The notes: a model not told the origin generated them from the sequence alone. Numbered from the stretch's first letter, positions 1-10,011 are shown. The stretch is DNA of 64,000 nucleotides from Xestospongia muta (GCA_963693285.1 OY848923.1:7340451-7404450), one strand, 5' to 3'. Numbers and translations: made by a program.

Positions 1-665
1 CTTTCTACTTTTATCAAGAAAACACCAGGCATGCTTTTCTTCACATCAGCTTCAACATTTGACCACTCCTTGCTGCCATGTGAAACTGCCTTTAACTCAA
101 TGTCATCACTCTGAGGTTCCCATTCACTAGGGTATGACACACCACTAGTTGTACTGTTTAGTGCTTCATGTTTTGCTTGTAATTCAAGCTTTTCACTTTT
201 AATAATTTTTTCCTGCACAGATGATTTCATCATTATTGTTACACCTTTGAGAGAAAACCTGCTTATCCTGCAGGCAGCAATGGCACTTTCAATAGTCCTG
301 TAATTAATGCAGGCAAAATTTGTTGCACAAACTTGTATGGTAGGTGTCTGAACCATTTCGCCATATTGTCTAAAATAGTGTTCCAAATCTTCACCAGTGA
401 TACCATTACCACAAATTGTAACTTGGATAGTTGGAACGGGAGGTTGAGACAACAGAGGAGATTGGTGTGGTCCAGAATTAGTATGATTATCTGGTTGATG
501 GATTTTATCTGTTACTTCTTGTCCACCAAGATTGAGTTTCGTCATGTCATCAGACTTCAAATTCAAAAAAAAAACATTTGGAATCGATCTTAGTGCTGAT
601 TGACCATTGGTTAGTCGTTGGGCCCTTTTTAGCGCTACTTTTGTCATAGAAATTAATGTAAGCAT
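1..665 (-). CDS. RRM plus PARP-type ADP-ribosyltransferase, N-terminal part (runs off left edge)
   Basis: Reading the minus strand from 665 down to 1 gives an open frame of about 221 codons. After a low-complexity N-terminus there is a sequence like an RNA-recognition motif, with TIQVTICGNGITGEDLEHYF followed by a strand containing FACINYRTIESAIAAC. It then continues as YPSEWEPQ, GSKEW and LIKVER. That order (P-x-W, a GSxEW-like turn, then a KIER-like strand) is how the catalytic domain of PARP10/14/15-type mono-ADP-ribosyltransferases begins. The NAD-binding part lies outside the window. Two in-frame ATGs (665 and 647) are possible starts, with a stop codon just upstream of the first. No intron is needed in the visible part. 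The RRM is the weaker call and the PARP start the stronger. PARP14-like proteins act in antiviral and stress responses, but no role can be read here. Confidence 0.55.
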   Translation of the reverse strand, partial: MLTLISMTKVALKRAQRLTNGQSALRSIPNVFFLNLKSDDMTKLNLGGQEVTDKIHQPDNHTNSGPHQSPLLSQPPVPTIQVTICGNGITGEDLEHYFRQYGEMVQTPTIQVCATNFACINYRTIESAIAACRISRFSLKGVTIMMKSSVQEKIIKSEKLELQAKHEALNSTTSGVSYPSEWEPQSDDIELKAVSHGSKEWSNVEADVKKSMPGVFLIKVE

Positions 666-2785
666 AGCTTAATTCCTTGATAGAAGAATTCACTTCGACA
701 CTAGAAATTTCCCCAAATAGACAGTAGTAGAGTTATAAGCACTACGGATCTAGGGGAGTGGCTGTCGTTTTTATCTCTAATAATATTCACGGTCAATCAT
801 TCAATTCAATCCTGTGGTAGTATGTTCATAGCGAATTCTTGCAACCACACCTTACAAAGCTATACCTCAATGTTTTTATAAATATTATAATAAAATAATT
901 GGTGTGATAAGTCACATGTAGCAAATAATATTGTGAATATGGCAAAGTACCAGGTAACATTGACTTCTTTGGGACTAGTTACTGTTACTCTACCCGAGAA
1001 AAGGATGGCATCTACACTGTAAAAATTGATTTGTTGATTTAACTAATATATTGTTATTAGATATGACTATTGTGGTTTGGGTAGCTATGAAGTCAGATAA
1101 TATTGACACCTGATCAGCATACCTTAACTTTTAAGTAGATAAGACATGCCTACTTAGGGAATACTGATAACATGGAACATGCCCACAGTTGCCTTCAAAA
1201 GAACCAAACCTTTGTCAGGAACTATGGAATAGGCCAGCTGAATAAAGTTTATAATGTAGCATTTCCTAGACTTAGAGGAATTGAGAAAACATTCACATGT
1301 ATAGTGGGAAACTAAGAAAACTGGGTAGTGGTCATATGTCTAGATCTGATAATAAGTGGTCATGAAGACATCCCCATAGTAACCAGCTAAGTAAACTGAT
1401 AACATAGATCTTATATGTCCATTACGTTACTAATAGTAAGTACTTACAGTGTAAGAATGATGGTCACAGTAGTAGTAGCTCTTCCACTAGCCTTAACTCT
1501 AGCTCTTCTAGTAACTCTGTTTCTAAGCTTTTCTGAGTTATGTTGTCCTTATGACATTGGTCAAGTTTATGATATTGCTCACACTCTCACTGATCTAGAG
1601 AAGTAAATTAAAACAATTAACAATTATAACAATTTATAATATTATTCTGGATATTAAAATTGCTGGTATTTTAGTTGTATACTAGGTATAACTTTATAAC
1701 TAAAGTTTTCAAACTTGATAATGACTTTGTGTTCCCAACACATGATGAATTCAGGTAAAAGTGTAGATTCTCTCAAGAGTGGATAAAGGCAAACTTATTC
1801 CAAATTACTTGTTGGATATTTCTGTCTTCTTTGTTTCATCTTTGCAAGGGCAAACCGTGATAGTGGTGATCTTGGTGTGTTAGTTAGTGGGCCAATGAAG
1901 ACTTTCTACAAAGTCACAGAGATATTGAGAAGATATGGAACTCTGCAATATCATAAAAATTATACGGAAGCCACAGACAGACATTCCAATTCTACAAGCC
2001 GTCTCTTAGAATTGAGTGTTAGCGAGATGCTTCCAGTTGGGTTGGGTTCCTGATTTTGGTTATATATTAGAATTGGAACCCATCAACTGCATTTTTAATT
2101 GGAATTTAAGGTGCACGGATGAAATTGGAAATAGGAATAGGGATCTGCGCCTTCCGTAAAATTCTATGTCTGATATGGTTTCCTTTTCTTGATGTCAAGG
2201 AGCAACGTACACCATAAGTTACAGCAATGACCATCTCTGCTCATGATTGACAAATTCAAGAAATCTATCGAAGTCGCTTTCAATTGTAAAAACTATTCTT
2301 TTTTGTGGAAGACAGAATAAAAACTTGGCGCTGTTCACGATGACACAAAAGACAAAAGGGCTATTTCTCTTGAGTATTCATTACGGCATGGAGGTAGTAG
2401 ACTGCCAGGTGATTGTTGACTCTCTTTTTTTAGAAGGCGTCTTTGGAGAATGGGACTGACAGATATTCTTAACAGTTATGACTATAATTGTGTTTTGTTT
2501 CTCTATCACGTTATTGTCTCATGATTAAAAAGGGTCCGTCTATAAATAATAAAATTAATGATGAAATTTATTTGTTTAAATTTTAGCCGCCCGCTAAGTG
2601 GGCGGTCTGTGCATCCCACACTCTGTATCCGGACAGGCTACACTGGACTACTTATTGTATGACTTAGTCTCGTGAGCCTTCCTCTCTAACCAAAGAGTCT
2701 GGCTCGCGAGACTATGTACGACTAGTATTAAATTATTTAACATAATGTACTGTTTTGGCTAGAATTAATAATAAGTAATAAATTA
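666..2785. other. Intergenic region with small inverted-repeat elements
   Basis: No convincing gene is seen. A 63-codon hydrophobic frame at 1415-1606 has no recognisable motif. About 1945-2180 is an imperfect foldback: the left arm near ATACGGAAGCCACAGA pairs with a right arm whose complement reads TTTACGGAAGGCGCAGA, which suggests a short MITE. Two compact hairpins follow, at 2587-2605 (CCGCCC/GGGCGG) and 2666-2713 (13-base arms with one G-T mismatch, AGTCTCGTGAGCC against GGCTCGCGAGACT). Confidence 0.45.
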
Positions 2786-4010
2786 TAAACTCCCGAGGGA
2801 GTGGTTGGTGTTTTAAAATTAGATAGCCAGCTATAAGTATCAGTTTATTAGTTCTCCTCCTGATGATGTCATATGTCCTCTGTGTCTAGATATTGTTTAA
2901 GAACCACACCAGTTATATAATTTGATGTGGTCAGCATATCTATAGAAAATGTGGAGACAAAATCCAACAGCAAGCTACTACTCCACACTGTCCAATGTGT
3001 CGACATAATAAGTGTACAATGTTAACTGATAAATATTTTGAACGTAATACTCTCAACACATTGCCAATATAGTGTACTGAAGGGTGTGGTCAGAAAGTGG
3101 AGTTAGGTCAACTCGAGCCACTTATGATGATGTCCAAAGAAAAATAAAAAAGAGAAATGTCCAAAACGTCCTTTTAGTTGTGATTATTGTAAGTACCAGT
3201 CAACCTATACATAGACACCACATATTTGAAAAGAAAGTATTACTAATTTAAAATGATGTATATCACTATATGTGCCAATAATCCCTAGCAATATGTTTTT
3301 GAGGGATGAGCTAGAATATCATGTACTGATTACATAACAAGTACTAAACATTTAATTGTGAAACATAATATCAACAATGTGGAATATTATATAATGTCAA
3401 CACTATTGTACTAGTCCTCCAGGAGCAAGTATTGGAACCGCAGGTTGTCCCCACCCTATGACCATGTTAGCACCACAGCTGTACCCTCTGCCACAGTTAG
3501 TGTACTGATAGGTGTGGTCTAAAGGTGGAACTAGGTCAACTCAAGAACCAATTACCACAGTGTCTGTGCATTCAAGAGGATTGTCCTTATGGGTGTGGTC
3601 AACAATACCAACGTCAGTACACAGAGGTACATAAAGAGGAGTGTCCATGTCATCATAGTCAAGTTACACCAAGAACCACCCGATTTTATTGGCAAAAAGG
3701 AATAGACAATATGATCAAGAACTAAAGTTATCAAAATGAAATTTAAAATAACTGCTACTATGTTTGTTTGTAGTTGATTTCCTATAGTATATATGGTACA
3801 CTGAATACTTTACTAATGATGACAGGTACTTATGATGATTATCTTCAGTTACCATTTAAAGGGAACGTTATTGTTTATTGTACAACTTACTATAATAATT
3901 CCTACAAATTTATCCTGCTTATAAAGCTAATGCTATGGTAATAGGGTTACTAGTGGAGAACAAGGGAGTTGTCTAGCATCTCAGAGCATATATCAATCAT
4001 ATAAGAGTCT
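2786..4010 (+). pseudogene. TRAF-like pseudogene (array locus 1)
   Basis: Three separated blocks match the TRAF genes of this array. About 2840-3200 matches the RING and first zinc finger, with an in-frame TAA right after the codons for LCLDIV and a TAG in place of the Trp codon of IWCTEGCG. About 3490-3700 matches the GCGQQYQRQY zinc-finger segment. About 3825-4000 matches the C-terminal MATH region. Between them lie unrelated or deleted sequence and several stops. The start ATG region is degraded too, since the usual MASYKYQF codons have lost the ATG. This is a dead copy and the leftmost unit of the array. The first break, after CAACCTAT at about 3205, is followed by sequence shared with the 12.4-kb locus. 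Confidence 0.8.
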
Positions 4011-4129
4011 ATAAATTTAATGAATGATCTTACAGATTGACAAAAAGTAAATTAAAAAGTAATTATGAAGTTTGAGAATACTAGACACTATTGTATATAT
4101 GCCATTTTTAATTGTATTATAATATTATT

Positions 4130-4532
4130 ATCTTCAAATTAATGTCAAATTTTGTATTATCAAAAATTGTTACTATATGCATGTACATATATATGAAGAA
4201 GTAAATTCCTCCTAATAAGATTATATATGTACTGCTAATTACTATCAGTTATTATAAACACATAATATTTAATGTATGATTCAAATACTGTATTGGTTAA
4301 CGTTAGTCTTTGATGGTGACTGGCAATATAAGATCATAGATAAAAGAGTAATAAATTATTGTATTATCTATAACTAGACTATTATATGGTAACACTATTA
4401 GCATTCTACTTTTAATTAATTAATTAAACATAATAACAAATGCGGAAAAAATGTAAACACTATTTTGGCTAGAATTAATAATATTTAATAAACTAAATTC
4501 CACCTGGGGGAGTGTCTGGTGTTCTGAAAGAG
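4130..4532 (+). promoter_or_regulatory. Shared upstream block of TRAF loci 2, 4 and 6
   Basis: About 400 bp upstream of this TRAF start is repeated almost unchanged before the starts at 10674 and 14681 (about 10285-10673 and 14280-14680). It contains a run of TAATTAATTAATTAAA followed by a conserved segment with TTTTGGCTAGAATTAATA. Because the block ends at the gene start in all three copies, it probably holds the promoter. No classical TATA position can be fixed. Confidence 0.5.
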
Positions 4533-4984
4533 ATGGCCAGCTATAAGTATCAGTTTGTTAATCCTCCTCCTGATGATGTCATATGTCCTCTATGTCTAGA
4601 TATTGCTGAAGAACCACACCAGTTTACTTGTTGTGGTCACCATATCTGTAAAATGTGTGGAGACAAAATTAAACAGCAAGCTACTACTCCACGCTGTCCA
4701 ATGTGTCGACATAATGAGTGTACAATGTTACCTGATAAATATTTTCAACGTAATACTCTGAACACATTGTCGATATGGTGTACTGATGGGTGTGGTCAGG
4801 AGGTGGAACTAGGTCAACTCAAGAACCACCTAACACAGTGTCCATATGTTCAAGAGGATTGTCCTTACGAGTGTGGTCAACAATACCAACGTCAGTATAT
4901 AGAGGAACATAAAGAGAAATGTCCAAAACGTCCTTTTAGTTGTGATTATTGTAAGTACCAGTCAACCTATGAGGTGATAGTTAA
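4533..4984 (+). pseudogene. TRAF-like gene, 5' half, split by transposon (array locus 2)
   Basis: The frame starts at ATG 4533 (MASYKYQF) and encodes a C3HC4 RING finger (ICPLCLDI, FTCCGHHICKMCG, CPMCRHN). It continues with a TRAF-type zinc finger (DCPYECGQQYQRQY, EEHKEKCPKRPF) up to STYEVIV. There it meets TTAA and the foldback element at 4985. The rest of the gene resumes at 6803 after a second TTAA. Undisturbed copies read GATAGTTAATGAAC across the site. RING-TRAF proteins are ubiquitin ligases or adaptors in TNF/IL-1/Toll-type signalling; what this copy did is unknown. With the element in place the left half can only make a RING-zinc-finger stub ending 58 bases inside the element. Confidence 0.85.
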
Positions 4985-5444
4985 AGGGGGGGGGACATGC
5001 CAAAATTCAAAAATATTTTTTTTGCATAAATGTTATCTTTGACATATGCAATTCACCCTAAAAATATTTAAAAATTTTCTAAAAATTGTTATCACTGTTA
5101 AAAGCAAGCTTCTTTTCGAAGCTCTTTTAAGGATTCTTCTGAGATTACAATGTTCTTCCTAGTAGGGTGGGGCTCCCTTGTGACGTCACAGGGGGAACGA
5201 ATGCTAGCATTGCCTGGTGCAAAGTAATGGCTGAAGACTTTCAATGCAATGTATCTAGTCTGTATTCCAGCATATTAAGCCTCTCCTACTCTTCTTCTTC
5301 TTTCGATATGATCGAAAGCAGTGACCTTGCTTCGTGTGTGGAATCTGACCTCGAGGAAGGCTCTGAGAACATAGTTGTTCCATATCAGTATGAACCAGAG
5401 GAAAATGGTTCTGAGTCAGAATCTTCAGATGAGTCTCAGAATGA
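4985..5444. repeat. Left terminal inverted repeat of the TTAA element
   Basis: This is the left arm, pairing with 6345-6802 on the opposite strand. It includes the first coding exon of the captured P2X7-C-like gene, so the right arm holds an inverted copy of that exon (readable on the minus strand from 6620). Mismatches seen by eye are few, for example near 5210 and near 5261. Confidence 0.85.
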
Positions 5445-6012
5445 TGGGAGGTTACTAAATACTGAATGGTTAGTCTCTTGTGTCTGTTAGTCAGTTATAC
5501 TAATGAATAAGAAGGCTACATGAGCTGTCTGAGCTAACTTCAAAATATTGTGTTATGTTATATATATATAGATACAATTTACCTGTGTAACTGTGGACAT
5601 TGTATAGTCATGCCTACTGTAGCTGAGTGCATATGGTGTTGTGAGATAGACATTACAATCCAGAAAATGGGGCAGATTCAAGCACAGATATCCTGTATCA
5701 CTGAACATGAAGGATTTGAACCTGTTTGACTAAATGTCTGAGCATTACAAGCAGGATATTTCAGTTATAGGCAACATTATGGTACACATGATATTCAGGA
5801 CCAACCAGGATATGAGTAAGTACAGGGTTTTATTGAACTCACTTACAGTAAGCCATTACATACAGGCAATAAAATTTATCTCTTATCAACAGTTTACTAG
5901 TTGGTGTTGGGATTGGGTTGGAAGAAAAATACATGTATTACCTAGCTGTGTTGACAACAAAATTTGGACAACGTTTCCATCTGCTCATTATGTTGGGTTC
6001 AAGTATCACTAA
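5167..6012 (+). pseudogene. P2X7 C-terminal (ballast) domain-like gene inside the TTAA element, degenerate
   Basis: Three exon-like blocks are visible. Block 1 (5167 to about 5471) encodes an acidic Ser/Glu-rich stretch ending in VVPYQYEPEENGSESES and GRLLNTEW. Block 2 (about 5571-5814) encodes LCNCGHCIVMPTVAEC, ISCITEHEGFEPV and YFSYRQHYG. Block 3 (about 5857-6012) encodes FTSWCWDWVGRKIHVLPSC and FPSAHYVGFKYH, then a stop. This order of CxCGxC, CC-E-I, Y-RQ, W-CW and LPSC...FP....GFKY is that of the zinc-binding C-terminal domain of P2X7 and of related stand-alone invertebrate proteins. Block 2 has an in-frame TGA after FEPV where a Cys is expected, and the splice phases do not fit, so it looks inactive. 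No channel domain is present. Confidence 0.7.
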
Positions 6013-6344
6013 CTCAATGAGACTAACATATAGTTAATGAGTTTAGAGTCAAGAGTAATGATATTAATTATTTTCATAACAAACAAATAATAACATTATT
6101 GAACTAATATTGAACTAATTTTGGAGAAGGCTGAAACGACTTCTGTGGCTCTTGATAGCAGAATCTGACACAAGAGACTAATCATTCAGTATTTAGTAAC
6201 CTCCCATCATTCTGAGACTCATCTGAAGATTCTGACTCAGAGCCATTTTCCTCTGGTTCATACTAATATGGAACAACAGTGTCCACAGTTACACAGGTAA
6301 ATTGTATCTATATATATATATAACATAACACAATATTTTGAAGC

Positions 6345-6802
6345 ATTCTGAGACTCATCTGAAGATTCTGACTCAGAGCCATTTTCCTCTGGTTCATACT
6401 GATATGGAACAACTATGTTCTCAGAGCCTTCCTCGAGGTCAGATTCCACACACGAAGCAAGGTCACTGCTTTCGATCATATCGAAAGAAGAAGAAGAGTA
6501 GGAGAGGCTTAATATGCTGGAATACCGACTAGATACATTGCATTGAAAGTCTTCAGCCATTACTTTGCACCTAGCAATGCTAGCATTCGTTCCCCCTGTG
6601 ACGTCACAAGGGAGCCCCACCCTACTAGGAAGAACATTGTAATCTCAGAAGAATCCTTAAAAGAGCTTCGAAAAGAAGCTTGCTTTTAACAGTGATAACA
6701 ATTTTTAGAAAATTTTTAAATATTTTTAGGGTGAATTGCATATGTCAAAGATAACATTTATGCAAAAAAAATATTTTTGAATTTTGGCATGTCCCCCCCC
6801 CT
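6345..6802. repeat. Right terminal inverted repeat of the TTAA element
   Basis: Reverse complement of 4985-5444. Inward of it, about 6180-6340, lie further inverted copies of the left side (matching about 5380-5474 and 5540-5603). These show an internal rearrangement beyond a simple two-arm foldback. Confidence 0.82.
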
Positions 6803-7968
6803 TTAATGAACATTATCCAGTATGTGACAAGTATCCTATTATCTGTCCTAATGAGTGTTCTGGAGATGAGATAGAACGAGGAATGTTACAAGATCATCTT
6901 GATAAGTGTCCTTTCCGTGTTGTATATTGTCATTATGGGTGTGGTCAACAATACCAACATCAATACATAGAGGAACATAAAGAGAAGTGTCCAAAACGTC
7001 CTTTTATTTGTGATTATTGTAAGTACCAGTCAACCTATGAGGTGATAGTTAATGAACATTATCCAGTATGTGACAAGTATCCTATCATCTGTCCTAATGA
7101 GTGTTCTGGAGATGAGATAGAACGAGGAATGTTACAAGATCATCTTGATAAGTGTCCCTTCCAGGTGGTTGAGTGTGAGTTTAGTCATGTAGGATGTCAA
7201 GAGAAGGTTCGTCGTTGTGATCTAGCTCAACATCTGTCTGATAATGGTATCCACCATAGTGCTCTTTCTTCTAAAATGATCTATGAGAGTTTACAGAAGA
7301 TGATAGAAGATAAAGACAGACAACTACACGAGAAAGACAGACAACTACAGGAGAAAGATAAGCAACTACTAGAGAAGGAAGCTCAGCTAGAGGAAATGAC
7401 AAAAAAACTACAATCAACTGTCCAGCTAAAAGAAAGACAGTTACAGGAGAAAGATAAGAAGCTCAATGTCTTGCTTGAGAAGTTAGAATATTTACACACT
7501 GTAGTTGGTAAAATGAGCAACGAGGTATGTGGTAAGGTTGTACTGTCTGTTACCATGACAGAATTTGAAGAGAAGAAGGAAAGCACTGACAACTGGTTTA
7601 GTCCTCCTTACTTTACCAATTTCCAACATGGATACAAGATGTGCTTTGAAGTGGTTTTCACTAATGATAAATCATTACATATTGATTCCTACATGATGAA
7701 AGGCCATTATGATGGTTTTCTTCTATGGCCATTTAAAGGGAAAGTTATCATACAACTCCTTAACCAATTAGGTGATCATCATCATTATGATTATGTCTTT
7801 GATTATAAAGACAAAGAGCAAGGTAAAAAAGTTACTAGAGGTTTACGGGGGGAACATCTAGAAACTGCAACTCTTCCATATAGCAAACTAGACTACAATG
7901 CTATTACTAACTGTCAATATTTAAAAGATGACTGTCTCAAGTTCAAAGTTATTATACCTCCTCAATAA
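6803..7968 (+). pseudogene. TRAF-like gene, 3' half, split by transposon (array locus 2)
   Basis: From the second TTAA the TRAF frame resumes with NEHYPVCDKYPIICPNEC and runs to the stop at 7968. It holds the second zinc-finger module (CHYGCGQQYQHQY through LDKCPFQVVEC) and a coiled coil of EKDRQLQ-type heptads. The MATH domain follows (WFSPPYFTNF, GYKMCFEV, WPFKGKVII, HHHYDYVFDY, LKDDCLKFKVIIPPQ). With the 5' half this was a two-module TRAF like the copies at 19-30 kb. A frame from an ATG inside the element (6790) can be read straight into it, but there is no evidence it is used. No other break is seen, so the insertion is the only lesion. Confidence 0.85.
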
Positions 7969-9404
7969 GGAAGGACATGATCATATATAGTTAGAACATT
8001 AAAACATTATCTTATTTTACATCCCTTTTTTTAATTGTTTCCATGCAATATTTTTGTAGCTTTCAAAAATGTTTTTTCTATGCTGTTGTTGTAATATAAT
8101 GCAAAACATTTTACAGTTAACAAACATAATAGCAGACCCTATTTTGATACAGAGATAGAATTATAGGTTACAGAGAGATAAAAGTAACTAGAAAGAGTTA
8201 TTGAGATATAAATATGAAGATAGTCAGTCCTTTGTAATCTTGAGAGTATTTTTTAAGTTACTTTACAATTTTTTAAAATTTGTTTGTCATATTAATATGC
8301 AATTGGGTGCATCCATAGCTATATGAAAATACCGGTAATTCAAAATGTGTGTATGAAGTCATCCATACAAGTGAACTAGACACCATTATTTGCTGTTAAT
8401 GTAGTTTTATGTATTATTTTAATTTTGTATTATAATATATAATTATCACTATGTTATTATATTTCATGTACATGTTTATTTTAATTATTAGTAAAATATT
8501 ATAGGGAATTTTTATTGAATGTTACATGAATAATGGAATGGATAGACCTAATGTCTTACTGGTATTTAGTGATACCTCTAACAGTTTATATATTATAATT
8601 AACAGTGATATAAATAAAAGGGTTAGAACATAATTAGTGTGAAACTGTCCTTCACTTCTAAAGGCACTTTACAAAGCTTCTGGTATCTCCTTCCAGAACG
8701 AATTGTCATACAGCACAAACTTAACTGCTTCTATATTTATGGGTCTCATTACTTCTGTTACGATCAATCCCATCACTGCCACCAAAAGTGGAAGATACCA
8801 GATTGGCAGAGTTAAATTTATTAGATTGAAAGTACTGGACTGGAGGAACTCTCCTTACAAAAATCAACTTGATTTATATAATAGTACAACATGTGACATA
8901 GAAAGTTCTAGCAAGTAACAGAGACAAGAAGGTTCTATCAGATAACAGAACAATACCTATGTATACAGAATTATCACAATACATAAACAAAACAAAGAAA
9001 TTTCTAGTTCATCACAAGAACATTATTTTATTTACATTGTTTTTCTTAATTGTTTGCATGCATTGTTTTTGTACCTATCAACAAAAAAATTTTCTAAAAT
9101 ATTTCTTGTGTTAAAAATGCAAAACTTTTTACAGTTAACAAATATAATACTGGACTCGATTTGGATACAGAGATAGTATTATAGGTTACAGAATGATAAA
9201 AGTAATCAAAAAGATTTATTAGGACATGAATATGAAGATAGCCCTTTGTAATCTTCAGATATACTGATTTTGATCAGTTAGACCAATGAATCTTTTTATA
9301 AGCTTGGTTTTAATGATATTCGCAGTTCACACCAACATTTTATTGCCAATTCCTAATTAAAACAAACATTAATTGATTGTGGTGCATTGCTGAAAAAATC
9401 ACTT
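7969..9404. other. 3' flank of TRAF locus 2 and spacer
   Basis: The first part (about 7969-8640) is the 3' flank that recurs after the TRAF copies at 17938, 20877, 26973 and 30197. A shared landmark is TTACAGTTAACAAACATAAT; some copies lack parts of it. About 8671-8930 replaces the usual continuation with unrelated sequence that holds a small minus-strand frame. From about 9010 the sequence is the left part of a block duplicated at about 16080-17330. Confidence 0.55.
8669..8854 (-). other. Isolated 61-codon hydrophobic frame, possibly a C-terminal exon remnant
   Basis: The minus strand from 8854 to 8669 is open for 61 codons and ends in TAA. It contains a clear membrane-like segment, LPIWYLPLLVAVMGLIVTEV, followed by NSFWKEIPEAL. 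There is no ATG at its head and a stop lies directly upstream, so it would be an exon or a remnant, not a whole gene. It sits exactly in the stretch where this copy departs from the other TRAF 3' flanks, which suggests inserted foreign sequence. I do not recognise the family. Confidence 0.25.
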
Positions 9405-9445
9405 GAGCCACACCTTAATTATAAAACGACGCTAAGGTGTGGCTC
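9405..9445. repeat. Perfect 13-bp inverted repeat just upstream of short TRAF locus 3
   Basis: GAGCCACACCTTA at 9405-9417 and its exact complement TAAGGTGTGGCTC at 9433-9445 are separated by 15 bases. The ATG follows 5 bases later, at 9451. A transcript starting upstream would carry this hairpin in its 5' leader. The same structure precedes the duplicate at 16496. Confidence 0.8.
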
Positions 9446-9450
9446 GTGGA

Positions 9451-9885
9451 ATGGCTAGCTACAAGTACCAATTTGCTCCTCCTGATGATGTCATATGTCC
9501 TCTGTGTCTAGACATTGTTGAAGAACCACACCAGTTTACTTGTTGTGGTCAACATATTTGTAGAAAATGTGGAGATAAACTCAAACAACAAGATATTACT
9601 CCACAATGTCCAATGTGTCAACATAATAAACATGGAACTAGTCCTGATAAATATTTTGAACATAATACTCTCAACAAGTTGTTGATATGGTGTACTGAGG
9701 GATGTGGTCAGAAGATGGAGCTAGGTCAACTCAAGAATCACTTAACACAATGTCCATATGTCAAGGATGATTGTCCTTATGGGTGTGGTCAACAATACCA
9801 ACGTCAGCACTTAGAAGAACATAAAGAGAAGTGTCCAAAACGTCCTTTTATTTTTTGTAGTAAATGTAAATTAATTCACAATTAG
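9451..9885 (+). CDS. Short TRAF-like protein, RING and first zinc finger only (array locus 3)
   Basis: The frame from ATG 9451 encodes 144 residues. The RING has ICPLCLDIVEEPHQF, CCGQHICRKCGDKLKQQ and CPMCQHN. A TRAF-type zinc finger follows (IWCTEGCGQ, DCPYGCGQQYQRQHLEEH). The protein ends with FIFCSKCKLIHN after EEHKEKCPKRPF, where full copies continue with YCKYQSTYEV. It lacks the coiled coil and MATH domain and so should neither trimerise nor bind receptor tails like a full TRAF. It could be a dominant-negative or free E3, or simply a truncated copy. Its near-identical duplicate at 16496 keeps the same ends, which argues that the short form predates the duplication. A GTG 12 bases upstream is in frame but the ATG is preferred. 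Confidence 0.65.
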   Translation: MASYKYQFAPPDDVICPLCLDIVEEPHQFTCCGQHICRKCGDKLKQQDITPQCPMCQHNKHGTSPDKYFEHNTLNKLLIWCTEGCGQKMELGQLKNHLTQCPYVKDDCPYGCGQQYQRQHLEEHKEKCPKRPFIFCSKCKLIHN

Positions 9886-10011
9886 TAATTATAGTATTGG
9901 ATTCAATAAGAATAGTTAATGATACAAGTTCCTGCTAATTAAAATTATTTGGTGCTTATTATCATTATTAAAGTATTAAGTATTATTTATACAGTTGCTG
10001 TGTTAAGAATA

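Larger units (their letters stand above)
4985..6802. mobile_element. Foldback DNA transposon with TTAA target duplication, inserted in a TRAF gene
   Basis: The element starts A plus nine G and ends nine C plus T, and is flanked by TTAA at 4981-4984 and 6803-6806. The empty site in sister TRAF copies has a single TTAA at this position. The ends form long terminal inverted repeats of about 460 bp (4985-5444 against 6345-6802) that look nearly identical by eye, so the insertion is probably young. The interior carries a decayed multi-exon gene with a P2X7-C-terminus-like domain and a second, partial inverted copy of the same exon at about 6180-6340. TTAA duplication is typical of the piggyBac and Kolobok superfamilies. 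No transposase is present, so the superfamily is open and the element is non-autonomous. Confidence 0.88.

Noticed and set aside
1415..1606. 63-codon hydrophobic frame as a small membrane protein
   Set aside because: Low-complexity Leu/Val/Thr run in AT-rich spacer, no homology recognised, no splice context.
2587..2713. tRNA or snRNA gene from the two hairpins
   Set aside because: No cloverleaf, no A/B-box pair at tRNA spacing and no snRNA core motif; better explained as a small foldback repeat.
5167..6012. A P2X7 receptor gene
   Set aside because: Only the C-terminal zinc-binding type domain is encoded. There are no membrane segments or ATP-binding ectodomain, and it has an in-frame stop.
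6258..6620. Separate 120-codon minus-strand gene
   Set aside because: It is the inverted copy of exon 1 of the element's own gene, lying in the right terminal repeat.
4985..6802. The insert in TRAF locus 2 could be an intron that is spliced out
   Set aside because: The borders are A-G9 and C9-T with TTAA duplication, not GT...AG, and the ends are long inverted repeats. It is a transposon.
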